The notes beneath the pieces were generated by a model. It was given only the letters and a program-made list of their open reading frames with translations, made no database searches and was not told the origin of the DNA. Made by a program: the position numbers and the translations under genes. From NCBI GenBank assembly GCA_025360005.1, contig JANYDA010000055.1:1-56433 (forward strand): DNA of 56,433 nucleotides, written 5' to 3'. How positions within the stretch are numbered: the stretch's first letter is position 1; the number at the start of each line of letters is the position of its first letter. The DNA comes from Fibrobacteria bacterium (GTDB taxonomy: Bacteria; Fibrobacterota; Fibrobacteria; UBA11236). This document shows positions 1-8,480 of the stretch, piece after piece.

Positions 1-2
1 GG

Positions 3-28
3 GCGGGGGGGGCCGCGCCCCCCCCCGC
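3..28 (-). terminator. GC hairpin just downstream of the first porin gene
   Basis: A perfect 10-bp stem (positions 3-12 pairing with 19-28) with a 6-base loop lies about 18 bases past the stop of the porin gene that ends at 46. It could be a transcription terminator for that gene. The expected U-tract would fall outside the window, so this is not confirmed. The runs of eight to nine G and C are also a place where assemblies often go wrong. Confidence 0.4.
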
Positions 29-45
29 GACCGGGACCGAATTTC

Positions 46-1158
46 CTAAAAACCCAGGACGAAGTCCAGCGCGGAACCCATCTGGGTTCCCGTCGCCTTG
101 CCGTCCGAGTCCTTGAACACGTCCTTGCTGGCCATGTCCACACGGTATTCCGCGCGCACCATGGCGGTTTTGGTCAGCCAGATGGTGGGTGCAACGGTGA
201 TATTCTGCAACGTGAGATCCGTATTGGTTCCAACGGAGCCGGCGGTGCCAACGCGGGAAAGCTTGTCATCCATGAAGTACTCGTAACGCAGGCCCAATCC
301 GAACCAGGCATTGAAATGGATCAAAGGCTGGACGCCGAATCCCAACCAGGATGCGTCATCGCCGCCAACTCCGGCTTTCGCTTCGCTACCGTAATTTGCC
401 TGCAACCACAGGTCGGTCATGGGGATGGACTTGGTCACAGCGGTGAGATCGAAGCTCATGCGCGCATTCTTGGTGGTACCCGCTTGTTCCGGACCGATGA
501 TGGCGGACAAGCTGACAGCCAGGGGGTTACCCATGTTATAGCCGACCTTAGCCAAATAGGAAGGCAACCCATTGACATCCTTAACCTGATCCCAACCGTT
601 GATCACGCCTAAGTGCACATCCACGGGGCCAGTGGCCATGTTGATTTCCAAACCCGTATGCGTTACCGGTTCGGCCAAGCCATATAGGAAGCCGCGGGAA
701 ATGGTGGGGTTCGATCCCCCTTCCACCACTTCGATGCCTTCGTAGGTTGCGTATTTACCGGCTTTCAGCCCCCACATGCGGCTCGCACCGAAACCCCAAG
801 TGATGTAGGCCTCTTGTAGATCAATTGCATAAGCGGCGGTGGAACCCGCATCCACGGCACCGTCAGAACCGAAATCCGTTTCAACGGTATAACCGAGACC
901 GGTGGCGCTGTCGGAGCCGTTCATGGCCAGATGCGCGCTGTTCAAGGTAAATGTATTCGCCTGGGCATCGTAGCTATGAAACACGTTTGCAGCATTGGAG
1001 TCAGGCTTCGCGAAATTGGAATTCCAACCCGCTTCCACCGCTCCCGAAAAGCTGGGTGCTGCAGCATTGGCGGTGATGGCGGTCATTCCTGCCATGGCCA
1101 AAACCATGCCTGCATTCTTAAACCCTACGTTGTTTTTGGGAAGCCCTTTGATCATCAT
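46..1158 (-). CDS. Putative outer-membrane porin (beta-barrel), 370 aa
   Basis: The protein starts with a signal peptide (hydrophobic segment about residues 15-32, cleavage near ANA-AAP) and continues with alternating polar/aromatic beta-strand segments. It ends in the sequence DFVLGF, with the C-terminal phenylalanine typical of outer-membrane barrels. Length and composition resemble the OmpL-like/putative beta-barrel porin families; I cannot name a substrate. The start is chosen for the AAGGAG ribosome site 9-10 bases ahead. A second barrel gene (1622-2581) lies upstream and shares an upstream promoter element, and both sit beside urease, urea-transport and ammonium-transport genes. A role in admitting urea or other small nitrogen compounds is an inference from context only. 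Confidence 0.75.
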   Translation of the reverse strand: MMIKGLPKNNVGFKNAGMVLAMAGMTAITANAAAPSFSGAVEAGWNSNFAKPDSNAANVFHSYDAQANTFTLNSAHLAMNGSDSATGLGYTVETDFGSDGAVDAGSTAAYAIDLQEAYITWGFGASRMWGLKAGKYATYEGIEVVEGGSNPTISRGFLYGLAEPVTHTGLEINMATGPVDVHLGVINGWDQVKDVNGLPSYLAKVGYNMGNPLAVSLSAIIGPEQAGTTKNARMSFDLTAVTKSIPMTDLWLQANYGSEAKAGVGGDDASWLGFGVQPLIHFNAWFGLGLRYEYFMDDKLSRVGTAGSVGTNTDLTLQNITVAPTIWLTKTAMVRAEYRVDMASKDVFKDSDGKATGTQMGSALDFVLGF

Positions 1159-1356
1159 CCTGTCGTACTCCTTTTAGAGATGGGGAACTTTAGTCCAGCC
1201 TGAGTTTCTGGAGGCTAGTCCGGTTTGGAACCAACCTGGCCCAGAATTCACGGCCGCAGTTAAATGGACTAAAAAATTCACATTCCATGGCAAATTCTTG
1301 AATTTGGAATGTTTTGATTGCCTGATTCCCGTGGTAATTGTCCATCGGATGCCAAG

Positions 1357-1376
1357 TACATCAATCCCCATGCCAG
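1357..1376 (-). promoter_or_regulatory. Candidate sigma-54-like promoter shared with the next porin gene
   Basis: Read on the minus strand the element is CTGGCATGGGGATTGATGTA. It contains TGGCATG followed at -24/-12-like spacing (GG, ten bases, then GA) by TTGAT. This matches the sigma-54 consensus TGGCAYG-N4-TTGCW except for GA in place of the near-invariant GC. The same 20 bases with one change occur at 2634-2653 in the same orientation before the next porin gene. Identity as a sigma-54 site is uncertain because of the GC to GA change; that it is a conserved regulatory element is more secure. Confidence 0.5.
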
Positions 1377-1412
1377 TATTAAAGAAGCGACCCTCCCTGC
1401 ATGATAATCGTT

Positions 1413-1428
1413 AAAAAATCGATTTTTT
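1413..1428. repeat. Perfect 16-bp palindrome AAAAAATCGATTTTTT
   Basis: The 16 bases are identical on both strands. They lie upstream of the putative promoter element of the porin gene, where an activator or DNA-bending protein could bind. No known operator is recognised; in AT-rich DNA a chance palindrome is possible. Confidence 0.35.
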
Positions 1429-1553
1429 GTAACACTTCCCACAAAAATGGTTAACAATTAAAAGCACAATCAGCTTTTGAATAACAAAACATGTCAATTT
1501 TCATACATTTTTTTCGGAAATTCGTTTTGGACTTTTTCTTTTTTTCAAAATCT

Positions 1554-1584
1554 CCCCTTGGGAGGCAGAAATCCGCCCAAGGGG
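1554..1584 (-). terminator. Terminator-like hairpin after the second porin gene
   Basis: CCCCTTGGG (1554-1562) pairs perfectly with CCCAAGGGG (1576-1584) around a 13-base loop, 38 bases past the stop codon of the gene ending at 1622. On the minus strand it is followed by only a short run of T (ATTTTG), so termination may be inefficient. Confidence 0.55.
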
Positions 1585-1621
1585 GTGTTCGTTGAAGCTG
1601 GGGGTTAACCCAAGCCTTGGA

Positions 1622-2581
1622 TCAGAACGAGAAGGTATCTTCCGCCGCGTATTCGGTGGTTTTGGAATCGAGATCCTGGCGGATTTCCGCCAAGACCAAC
1701 CAATTGGGGCTAACGGCGTAGCTGGGGCTAAAGGTGATTTCCGTATCCGGATCCTTCGGGGTCTTTAGCTTGATGCCGCTGTAGCGAACCGTCGCCGCGA
1801 GCTTATCCGTGATTTTGTAATTGCCCATCACCAGCCACCCGTTTCCGGTTTCATCCTTGGCATGCCAATTCATCAGGTAGCTGTATTCCCCAGCCACGGT
1901 GAGAGGACCCTTGGCGTAAGAGGCCCACACATTCACTTCGGATTGACTGTCGTGATTGGCGCTGGAAGTATCGTCATAGATTTCGTGTAAAAAGGTAGCC
2001 TTGGCAGTTACCCCTTCAATGGGCATGAGGGCGACCTGGGCTTCAAATCCAGGGGTCTTCAAGTCGTTTTCCCCACTTCCGCTCCAGACACTGGTTAGGA
2101 CTGCACCGTATAGCGCAAATTTGGGAGCGGCGTAGGCAATATTCAAACCGTTCTCATAGTACCCATAGGTCGGGCCAGCGTAGCCGGTCAGTAATTTGGA
2201 TTGTGAATACTGATAAAGGCCCGTGGGTTCTGCCGCTTCAAAACCGGAGGAGCTTAGGAACTTTCCGACCGACATCGAGAGTGCAGGGGTCAAGGAGGCA
2301 GTGACGAACCCTTGCTCAAAGACCACCGCCCCAGTAGGTCCGATGCTATTGATATCCGTCCTGGCCGTTAAGAAACCGTACTTCAACATAAAATCGACTT
2401 CGAATTGATCGATTTCGGCATTCAGGGTCTTTGGGCCCGTGTCCGGCGCCATGCCATTTGCCGACATATCAAGAAACCCATTGATGGATAGGTTATCGGA
2501 TAACTTCACATCGGCGAAGGATGCCGCGGCCCCAAGACCCAGCATTGCCACAGCCATTGGAAACGTTTTCAATTTAATCAT
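1622..2581 (-). CDS. Putative outer-membrane beta-barrel porin, 319 aa
   Basis: A signal peptide (residues 1-23, hydrophobic MAVAMLGLGAAASFA) precedes a chain of amphipathic strands such as KLSDNLSINGFLD and a C-terminus ending in AEDTFSF, again with the terminal aromatic residue of outer-membrane barrels. The start is supported by the strong ribosome site GAGGAGTAAG immediately upstream. It resembles uncharacterised outer-membrane beta-barrel proteins rather than a named porin. It is the upstream member of a pair with the gene at 46-1158; the two proteins are not close copies but share a promoter element, which suggests co-regulation. Confidence 0.72.
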   Translation of the reverse strand: MIKLKTFPMAVAMLGLGAAASFADVKLSDNLSINGFLDMSANGMAPDTGPKTLNAEIDQFEVDFMLKYGFLTARTDINSIGPTGAVVFEQGFVTASLTPALSMSVGKFLSSSGFEAAEPTGLYQYSQSKLLTGYAGPTYGYYENGLNIAYAAPKFALYGAVLTSVWSGSGENDLKTPGFEAQVALMPIEGVTAKATFLHEIYDDTSSANHDSQSEVNVWASYAKGPLTVAGEYSYLMNWHAKDETGNGWLVMGNYKITDKLAATVRYSGIKLKTPKDPDTEITFSPSYAVSPNWLVLAEIRQDLDSKTTEYAAEDTFSF

Positions 2582-2993
2582 TCTTACTCCTCATTTTCCC
2601 TTCCCGGACTGGCAAGGTTTGCATGCAGGACCATACATCAATCTCCATGCCAGATTAGGACAAGGGTCTGCAATCGGCCCCCATTCCCTGAAAAAGCATT
2701 TCCAAAATCCTGAGCCTCCATATTGTCATTACAACCTTTTCCAAAGCCAAAAAATTCCAAGCACTTGATGACATTTCAAATTAATCGGGGGTTGAATTGT
2801 CAGACTTGCTGTGATTTATGTAAGCAACTATCCGAATGGGAATGCTCTGGAGAATGTCGGAGCGGCAGCTGGGCGGCAGAAGGTGGGCTCAATTGCGGGA
2901 GCATTTTGCATGCAATGAAGATCTTCCCGCGGGCGCCTGGAAATGCGATGCAGTGGCGGAGAGCCTTTGTCCGCCGACTCGAATGCCGATTAA
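2582..2993. other. 412-bp intergenic region upstream of the 319-aa porin
   Basis: Apart from the promoter element at 2634-2653 I see no supported feature. Open frames crossing the region on both strands have no ribosome site and no recognisable protein character. The right end contains the 3' side of the small secreted-protein gene that stops at 2994. Confidence 0.5.
2634..2653 (-). promoter_or_regulatory. Second copy of the shared porin promoter element
   Basis: The minus strand reads CTGGCATGGAGATTGATGTA, 19 of 20 bases identical to 1357-1376. If used as a -24/-12 promoter the transcript would start near 2627, giving a leader of about 45 bases before the ATG at 2581. As in the other copy the -12 box is TTGAT instead of TTGCT. 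Confidence 0.5.
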
Positions 2994-3230
2994 TTAAGGC
3001 CGCAAAGGAGGTAGCTGCGACCCCAGAATCGGAATCTTGGAAACGAATCCCAGGCGCCACAATTCGCTTGAGGAAGCGAGAGCCCTCAGCGCAGCCGCAG
3101 ATTTGGGTTGAGCGCCTTTCCAGAATACCAGATAACCTTGTTGTGAGGATCCGTGGCCGGGGTGCGCGGAGGCGGAAGCCGCCAGGCCCATGACGCAAAG
3201 AGCGGAGAAAATGGCGATCGATGTTTTCAT
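2994..3230 (-). CDS. Small secreted protein of unknown function, 78 aa, last gene of the urease operon
   Basis: A clear signal peptide (MKTSIAIFSALCVMG... to SASA) is followed by the mature start HPGHGSS and about 55 further residues with no family I recognise. The start is well supported by AAGGAG six bases before the ATG, a ribosome site lying inside the 3' end of ureG, so the gene is translated with the urease genes. The HPGHG mature N-terminus resembles that of HupE/UreJ nickel-transport proteins, but the multi-helix membrane part of that family is absent in all frames downstream. It may be a nickel-binding remnant or an unrelated small secreted protein. Confidence 0.5.
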   Translation of the reverse strand: MKTSIAIFSALCVMGLAASASAHPGHGSSQQGYLVFWKGAQPKSAAALRALASSSELWRLGFVSKIPILGSQLPPLRP

Positions 3231-3231
3231 A

Positions 3232-4047
3232 TCAAACTCCTTCTGATAGAGGGGAACGGATGTCTGCCGGGCGCTGTAGTGTGGTTTTCCACGCCGATAG
3301 GATGTGCCCTGCGATTTCGGCTACGCCGAGGCCGGATTTCACCTGTGAAAAAAGGAACGGGCCTTCACCGCGCATTTTCAAAGAGTCCCGCCGCATTACT
3401 TCCAAATCCGCGCCGATGAGCGGCGCGAGATCGGTTTTGTTGATGACAAGCAGATCGCTTTGGGTAATACCGGGCCCGCCTTTGCGGGGAATCTTATCTC
3501 CTCCGGAAACGTCGATCACGTAGACCGTATAGTCCGCCAACTCCCGGCCGAAATGGGCTGCGAGATTATCGCCCCCGCTCTCGACGAAGAGGAGATCGAT
3601 AGCGCCCTGAAATCGCTCCATCAATTGTTCCAGCGCCGCCACGTTGAGGGAAACATCTTCCCGGATGGCGGCATGCGGGCAGCCTCCGGTTTCCACCGCC
3701 AGTATCCTATCGGAAGTCAAAGCCTGGTTGCGGATCAGGAACTCGCCGTCCTCGCGGGTGAAAATATCATTGGTGACAACGCCCAGGCTATAGGCTTCCC
3801 GCAGATGGCGGCATAGGGCCAAGGTAAGCGCGGTCTTTCCGGAACCCACCGGACCGCCGATGCCGATGGTGAAAGCCCGCTTGGAATAATCGCGATCGGG
3901 CAGCGCAAGTTCGCGCAAGCGGTATTCGCCGGGGGATTCAAAAGGCTCGTGGGTATGGCCTTGGGCACCGTGTTCATGGGAATGGCCGTGCGCGTCCCTA
4001 TGGTCGTGATGGCGGCCGTCCCCATTATGCAAGCGTAGGATTTTCAT
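3232..4047 (-). CDS. ureG: Urease accessory GTPase UreG with His-rich N-terminus
   Basis: UreG hydrolyses GTP to drive nickel delivery to the urease active site, acting with UreD and UreF in the cytoplasm. The P-loop [11 protein letters not shown], the metal-binding motif [25 protein letters not shown] and the base-recognition NKTD are all present. The 271-aa protein is longer than the usual ~200-210 aa because of a roughly 60-residue N-terminal segment with about ten histidines ([14 protein letters not shown]). The start at 4047 is chosen for the GGGAGGAG ribosome site; the reading frame stays open further upstream into ureF but without support. No ureE occurs in this operon, so the His-rich tail may store or pass nickel. 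Confidence 0.93.
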   Translation of the reverse strand: MKILRLHNGDGRHHDHRDAHGHSHEHGAQGHTHEPFESPGEYRLRELALPDRDYSKRAFTIGIGGPVGSGKTALTLALCRHLREAYSLGVVTNDIFTREDGEFLIRNQALTSDRILAVETGGCPHAAIREDVSLNVAALEQLMERFQGAIDLLFVESGGDNLAAHFGRELADYTVYVIDVSGGDKIPRKGGPGITQSDLLVINKTDLAPLIGADLEVMRRDSLKMRGEGPFLFSQVKSGLGVAEIAGHILSAWKTTLQRPADIRSPLSEGV

Positions 4048-4064
4048 GGCTCCTCCCGGGAGAT

Positions 4065-4835
4065 TCAATTCTGGAACAACTTGGAATAAAGATAGGGATG
4101 GCTGGCCTGGCCCAGATCGATCATGGGCGCGCCGCGCACGGCCCGTTGATAACCCCACGCCTCCCGTAAGCCGCGGTAACGCTCTCCTACGGATATGAAT
4201 TCGCGGTGGATCTTTTGCGCTTGCAAGGATCCCAACAATCCCAGGCGCACGGCCGCACCCAGTTGATCCCGCAGGGCCATATGCAAGAGCAGGCTTTGCC
4301 CATCGCGGAGGGTCAGTCCCCCGGACCGCAAGGTAGCCGCGAAAATCATCAGGAAGTGCAAAGGCAGGTTCCGCTCCGCGAACCAAGGGCGGATGGCGCT
4401 GATGGCGGGCAAGGCATAGGTTTCTTCCATGGCCCTAGACCAGGCCTGGCCCTGCGCCAGGCTACCCCGGCGCTGCGCGGGCATGAACAACCACGCATCC
4501 CACTCCCGAATCAAATCCGGGAATCCACATCCATGGCCCATTATACCGTCCTCTTCGTCCCCTTCGTCCTCTGCTCCGTACCGCGCCCTTACCGTAAAGG
4601 GGAAATCCGAATTCGCATAAACCGAGTTGAAGAAAGGCATATCCGCGGAGGTGAGTTGATCCAGATGGCAATCCAGATATTGCCGGAAATCCTCCATGCG
4701 TTTGACATAGCCGAGCTTGGCCAGGCTTTCCAGGCCATTGGAGAACGCGAAACCACCGGACGGAAAGCACGCATCCGCCAATTGCAAGAGTTGCAAGGTA
4801 TCCGGGAGCGGTATGGTCTGCCGGGCATTATCCAT
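4065..4835 (-). CDS. ureF: Urease accessory protein UreF
   Basis: UreF bridges UreD and UreG in the complex that activates apo-urease, and regulates UreG GTPase activity. The N-terminal [21 protein letters not shown] is the family hallmark, and the rest is the expected all-helical protein. At 256 aa it is slightly longer than typical (about 225-240 aa), with an acidic insert [11 protein letters not shown] near the middle. The start at 4835 is preferred because it lies 7 bases after the ureC stop; a longer open frame would overlap ureC. It lies 17 bases before ureG in the operon. Confidence 0.9.
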   Translation of the reverse strand: MDNARQTIPLPDTLQLLQLADACFPSGGFAFSNGLESLAKLGYVKRMEDFRQYLDCHLDQLTSADMPFFNSVYANSDFPFTVRARYGAEDEGDEEDGIMGHGCGFPDLIREWDAWLFMPAQRRGSLAQGQAWSRAMEETYALPAISAIRPWFAERNLPLHFLMIFAATLRSGGLTLRDGQSLLLHMALRDQLGAAVRLGLLGSLQAQKIHREFISVGERYRGLREAWGYQRAVRGAPMIDLGQASHPYLYSKLFQN

Positions 4836-4842
4836 GCATCGC

Positions 4843-6558
4843 TCAAAACAAAGAGTAGAGTTGCGCCAACGGCAGCGAGGCGGCCGGCTCGCAAGTGAGC
4901 AATTCTCCATCGGCCGTGACGGAATAAGTTTCCGGATCCACGCGGATGTCCGGAGTGGAAGAGTTGAGGCGCATGTCCGCTTTGGAAATATCGCGGCAGC
5001 CTTCCACTGCCACCACCGTCTTGGACAATCCGTATTGATCGCGTACGCGCCGCAGGGATGCCTTGGATACGAAAGCCAATGAGGTAAGGCCGACGGCGCC
5101 GCCCAGGGCGCCGAACATGGGGCGTGAATAGTAAGGTTGCGGCGTGGGAATGGAGGCGTTGGGATCCCCCATCTGCGCCTGCACTATATAGCCGCCTTTG
5201 AGAATCATCTCCGGCCGGGATCCGAAGAAGGCCGGCTTCCACAAGACCAGATCCGCCAGCTTGCCTATCTCTATGCTGCCGATTTCCTTGGCCATGCCGT
5301 GCGCTATGGCGGGGTTGATGGTGTACTTGGCGATGTAGCGGCGCACGCGGAAATTATCCGCGCGCAGTCCGGATTCCTCCGGCAAAGGGCCGCGTTGCAC
5401 CTTCATTTTATGCGCGGTTTGCCAAGTGCGCGTGATAACCTCCCCTACGCGGCCCATGGCCTGCGAATCCGAGGACATCATGGAGATGGCGCCCAGATCA
5501 TGGAGGATGTCCTCGGCCGCGATGGTCTCGCCCCGGATGCGGCTCTCGGCAAAGGCGACGTCCTCGGGAATGTTCTTATCCAGATGATGGCAGACCATGA
5601 GCATATCCAGATGCTCGGCCAGGGTATTGACGGTGAAGGGACGCGTGGGATTGGTGGAAGAGGGCAGCACGTTCGGCAGGCTGCACACGCGGATGATATC
5701 GGGCGCATGGCCGCCGCCCGCGCCTTCCGTGTGGAAGCTGTGGATGACGCGGCCTTTGAAGGCGGCGATAGTCGCTTCCACAAAGCCGGATTCATTGAGC
5801 GTGTCCGTATGGATGGCTACCTGGACGTCGTGCTCGTCGGCGATGGCCAGGCAGGCATCGATGGCGGCGGGAGTGGTGCCCCAATCCTCATGCAGCTTGA
5901 GGCCGATGGCGCCCCCTTCGATCTGCTCGGTGAGGCCGCCAGGCAGAGAAGAATTGCCCTTCCCCAGGAAACCGAAATTGAGCGGATAGGCATCGGTGGC
6001 GCGAAGCATCATTTCCAGGTGTCCGGCCCCGGGCGTGCAAGTGGTGGCGTTGGTACCCGTAGCAGGCCCGGTACCCCCGCCCAGCATGGTGGTAATGCCG
6101 GAGGCCAGGGCTTCCCCCACTTGCTGGGGACAGATGAAATGGATATGCGAATCGATGCCGCCCGCGGTGACGATCTGGCCTTCGCCGGCGATGACTTCCG
6201 TAGTGGGGCCCACGATCATGTCCGGATCCACCCCGGGCATGATATGGGGATTGCCCGCCTTGCCGATGCCGCGGATGCGGCCGTCCTTGATCCCCAGATC
6301 GGCTTTATAGATGCCGGTATAATCCACCACCAGGGCATTGGTAATGAGGAGATCCAGCACCGCCGCCTGATGCGCACCCGCCGACTGGCCCTGGCCGTCG
6401 CGGAGCACCTTACCGCCGCCGAACTTGCATTCCTCCCCGTAGACGGTGAAATCCTTTTCCACCTCGATCACCAGCGCGGTGTCGCCCAGCCGCACGCGAT
6501 CCCCCACGGTGGGACCGTACATGTCCGAATAGGCTTGTCTATCGATAGGAAGGCTCAT
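4843..6558 (-). CDS. ureC: Urease catalytic (alpha) subunit UreC
   Basis: The catalytic subunit hydrolyses urea to ammonia and carbamate at a di-nickel site in the cytoplasm. The 571-aa length is standard. All signature pieces are present: the carbamylated lysine at about K221 in GLKLHEDWG, metal-ligand histidines in [13 protein letters not shown] and [22 protein letters not shown], the active-site flap cysteine at about C323 in MVCHHLD, and SSDSQAMGR. The start [20 protein letters not shown] overlaps the stop of the upstream fused subunit gene by the four bases ATGA, indicating translational coupling. Nothing suggests inactivity. Confidence 0.98.
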   Translation of the reverse strand: MSLPIDRQAYSDMYGPTVGDRVRLGDTALVIEVEKDFTVYGEECKFGGGKVLRDGQGQSAGAHQAAVLDLLITNALVVDYTGIYKADLGIKDGRIRGIGKAGNPHIMPGVDPDMIVGPTTEVIAGEGQIVTAGGIDSHIHFICPQQVGEALASGITTMLGGGTGPATGTNATTCTPGAGHLEMMLRATDAYPLNFGFLGKGNSSLPGGLTEQIEGGAIGLKLHEDWGTTPAAIDACLAIADEHDVQVAIHTDTLNESGFVEATIAAFKGRVIHSFHTEGAGGGHAPDIIRVCSLPNVLPSSTNPTRPFTVNTLAEHLDMLMVCHHLDKNIPEDVAFAESRIRGETIAAEDILHDLGAISMMSSDSQAMGRVGEVITRTWQTAHKMKVQRGPLPEESGLRADNFRVRRYIAKYTINPAIAHGMAKEIGSIEIGKLADLVLWKPAFFGSRPEMILKGGYIVQAQMGDPNASIPTPQPYYSRPMFGALGGAVGLTSLAFVSKASLRRVRDQYGLSKTVVAVEGCRDISKADMRLNSSTPDIRVDPETYSVTADGELLTCEPAASLPLAQLYSLF

Positions 6559-7373
6559 GTCGATCCTTTCGCCGGTTTCCCGGGACCGGACGCTGGCGTG
6601 GGGTTTGCAGCGAATCCGGGATTGGCGGCAAATCCTTGTTCGCGCGCGCGCTGGATGGCCGCTTCGCGGTTGTTGCCGTCCAAAGCGCCGCATATCAACC
6701 CGTTGCCGCCGAACACTATCCGCTCGCCTGCCAGGGGGATCATGCGCACCGATTTGGTTTCGCCCGGCTCAAAGCGCACCGCGGTGCCGCTGGGGATGTC
6801 CAGGCGCAGATCCATCGCTTTGGCCCTATCGAACTCCAGCGAGGCATTGGTTTCAAAGAATGGATAATGCGATCCCACCTGGATGGGCCTATCGCCCAGA
6901 TTAGTCACGTCCACGGCCACGGCCTCGCGATCCGCGTTCAACAGGATGGGCTCCGGGCGGAGGATATATTCGCCCGGTACGGACTCCGAAAAGGGCGGCA
7001 AGGGTATTTTTTGCTTGGGAGGCGGCAAGCCTTCCAGCCCGGATCCGTACAAAGCCCACTCCCCCGTGTCCTTGCAGATGGGTCTATGCACGGTCACGAG
7101 CTTGGTACCGTCCGGGAATGTCCCTTCCACTTGCACCTCATCCACCATATCCGCCACGGCGGGCAGCACCTGGCTGCGTCCCAAGATGCTCCTGCCCTTG
7201 TCCATGAGCACGGCCACGCTTTCCCCTTCGCGGATGAACTCCAGGATTTGCGAAGCGATCAGCGCCACGGCTTCCGGATAATTCAGCCGGATGCCGCGCC
7301 ATAGGCGCTTTTGCGCCAGAGTCCCCGCTCCGTGCAGCATCAGTTTTTCGATGTCCTTGGGCGATAGCCGCAA
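6555..7373 (-). CDS. ureAB: Fused urease gamma-beta subunit (UreA-UreB)
   Basis: Residues 1-100 are the UreA-type gamma subunit ([45 protein letters not shown]). Residues about 130-245 are the UreB-type beta subunit ([36 protein letters not shown]). Such fusions are known from Helicobacter. The start codon is TTG at 7373, because an in-frame stop lies immediately upstream and the family N-terminus begins here; the ribosome site AGGAGGTG six bases upstream is nearly perfect. The C-terminus carries an extra tail with the direct repeat [12 protein letters not shown] followed by a Pro/Gly/Lys-rich end not needed for the fold. Confidence 0.95.
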   Translation of the reverse strand: MRLSPKDIEKLMLHGAGTLAQKRLWRGIRLNYPEAVALIASQILEFIREGESVAVLMDKGRSILGRSQVLPAVADMVDEVQVEGTFPDGTKLVTVHRPICKDTGEWALYGSGLEGLPPPKQKIPLPPFSESVPGEYILRPEPILLNADREAVAVDVTNLGDRPIQVGSHYPFFETNASLEFDRAKAMDLRLDIPSGTAVRFEPGETKSVRMIPLAGERIVFGGNGLICGALDGNNREAAIQRAREQGFAANPGFAANPTPASGPGKPAKGST

Positions 7374-8249
7374 TCACCACCTCCTATGCCAAGGGTTGAA
7401 GCCCAACCAGGCCGCGTCCGCAAGAACCGCGAACAACATATCGTGCAGAGGCTGCAAGTCCCGCCGATCCCCGCCCATGGCGCGGATCACACAGCCTTCG
7501 CCTTCGCGTTTCCCCATTCCCACCCAGATTGCCGCATCGGATCCGGATCCGCCGCCATCCGCGGTGCGGGCCGCCCGCCCCGCTTGGTTAAGGCCCAGGA
7601 TGCCGTCTTCCAGGGTATCCGCCAACCTGAGCGCGCCCTGACCCACCAGGTAGACGCAAAGAAAGGATCGGAATTTCCCGAAATGCCCGCAGCGGAATGG
7701 GTCCAGCGCATCCGGCTCCATTCCAAAACGTTCCGTGATGAGCGGAATGCCGCCGGGTCGCGTAATGCGCAGTTCGGTCCGCAACTCGGTAAAAGCGAAC
7801 ACTTCACCCCTTGCCGTACGCCCGGGCTGGAGCCAATCGAAAAGGATCAAATCCGATTCAGGATGGACTTCCCAACTTTGCGATTGCCGATACCGGCTGC
7901 CCGCGAAGGGAACAACCGGGTCGGGACAGACTACGGCCAAAGAGTTTGCACGAAGCGTGCCAACCGTTTCCTGAGCGCACCCACCCTTACCCTGGCTCCT
8001 ATATACCTTAGTGCTGGATTGGGTGCCGAGATACAGGCGTGATCCCGGATTGCACTCCACATGCATGCCGATAGAATCGCCATCCACCAGGCCTCCGCCA
8101 TAATTGGAGAGATACACCTGGCAGGTCCCTTGTTGCGGGCGGGGATTGATGAACTTAACGGGAGGAAACCCCAAGCAGCGCGTCAAGCGCGACGTTGGTC
8201 CGTCCCGATCTATCGCGATGGAATTCCAGCCCGGCATCATCGATATCAT
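7374..8249 (-). CDS. ureD: Urease accessory protein UreD (UreH)
   Basis: UreD binds apo-urease and is the scaffold through which UreF and UreG deliver nickel. Recognisable pieces are NYGGGLVDGDSI, the GTQSSTKVYRS strand, SDLILFDWLQPGRTARGE and a C-terminal segment FAVLADAAWLGFNPW. At 291 aa it is of normal length. The first ATG is at 8249; in-frame ATGs at 8240 and 8237 are also possible and the latter (MPGWNS) fits the family N-terminus better. It is the first gene of the leftward urease operon, and its stop codon directly abuts the TTG start of ureAB. Confidence 0.9.
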   Translation of the reverse strand: MISMMPGWNSIAIDRDGPTSRLTRCLGFPPVKFINPRPQQGTCQVYLSNYGGGLVDGDSIGMHVECNPGSRLYLGTQSSTKVYRSQGKGGCAQETVGTLRANSLAVVCPDPVVPFAGSRYRQSQSWEVHPESDLILFDWLQPGRTARGEVFAFTELRTELRITRPGGIPLITERFGMEPDALDPFRCGHFGKFRSFLCVYLVGQGALRLADTLEDGILGLNQAGRAARTADGGGSGSDAAIWVGMGKREGEGCVIRAMGGDRRDLQPLHDMLFAVLADAAWLGFNPWHRRW

Positions 8250-8263
8250 TCATGGGCTAGATT

Positions 8264-8279
8264 AGCAATTTTCCATCCA
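8264..8279 (-). promoter_or_regulatory. Weak sigma-54-like site ahead of the urease operon
   Basis: On the minus strand TGGATGGAAAATTGCT has GG and GC separated by exactly ten bases and a perfect TTGCT -12 box, but the -24 box (TGGATG) is poor. Transcription would begin near 8253, leaving almost no leader if translation starts at 8249 and a short one if it starts at 8237. It is offered as a candidate only. Confidence 0.3.
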
Positions 8280-8414
8280 GATGGATTCCAGACATTTGCC
8301 TTACACTTTAGGTTTTTGTTACGAACTGTCGGATGCGCATCTCCTTTTTGTCACTCGTTGTCCATACCTGGATTGCAAATGACGTTCTGGCAAGCAAAGC
8401 GCGCAACCGGATTG

Positions 8415-8430
8415 TGGCACCCGAATTGCT
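8415..8430 (+). promoter_or_regulatory. Sigma-54 (-24/-12) promoter of the urt operon
   Basis: TGGCACCCGAATTGCT matches the sigma-54 consensus TGGCAC-N5-TTGCW at every position, with GG and GC ten bases apart. The expected start is near 8441, giving a leader of about 40 bases that includes the purine-rich ribosome site GGAGAGGAGAG before the urtA ATG at 8481. Sigma-54 control with NtrC is the usual arrangement for urea transport under nitrogen limitation; I did not find an obvious NtrC box. Confidence 0.75.
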
Positions 8431-8480
8431 TTTCCCAGCTACGTCCAATCAAACCGAAACTTCGGAGAGGAGAGTCGATA

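Larger units (their letters stand above)
1159..1621. other. 463-bp AT-rich intergenic region between two porin genes
   Basis: No convincing gene is present; the short open frames lack conserved features and ribosome sites. The region holds the shared porin promoter element (1357-1376), a perfect 16-bp palindrome AAAAAATCGATTTTTT (1413-1428) about 40 bases upstream of that element, and the hairpin that follows the upstream porin gene (1554-1584). It is much richer in A+T than the surrounding coding DNA, as expected for a regulatory region with a long leader (about 190 bases) in front of the 46-1158 gene. Confidence 0.6.

Noticed and set aside
2994-3230. HupE/UreJ nickel permease as the identity of the small secreted protein
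   Set aside because: Only the HPGHG start is similar; no membrane helices follow in any frame.
5137-6867. Long open frame (576 codons) on the plus strand across the urease genes
   Set aside because: It is fully antisense to ureC/ureAB, rich in His/Arg/Gly as expected for the complement of GC-rich coding DNA, and has no ribosome site.
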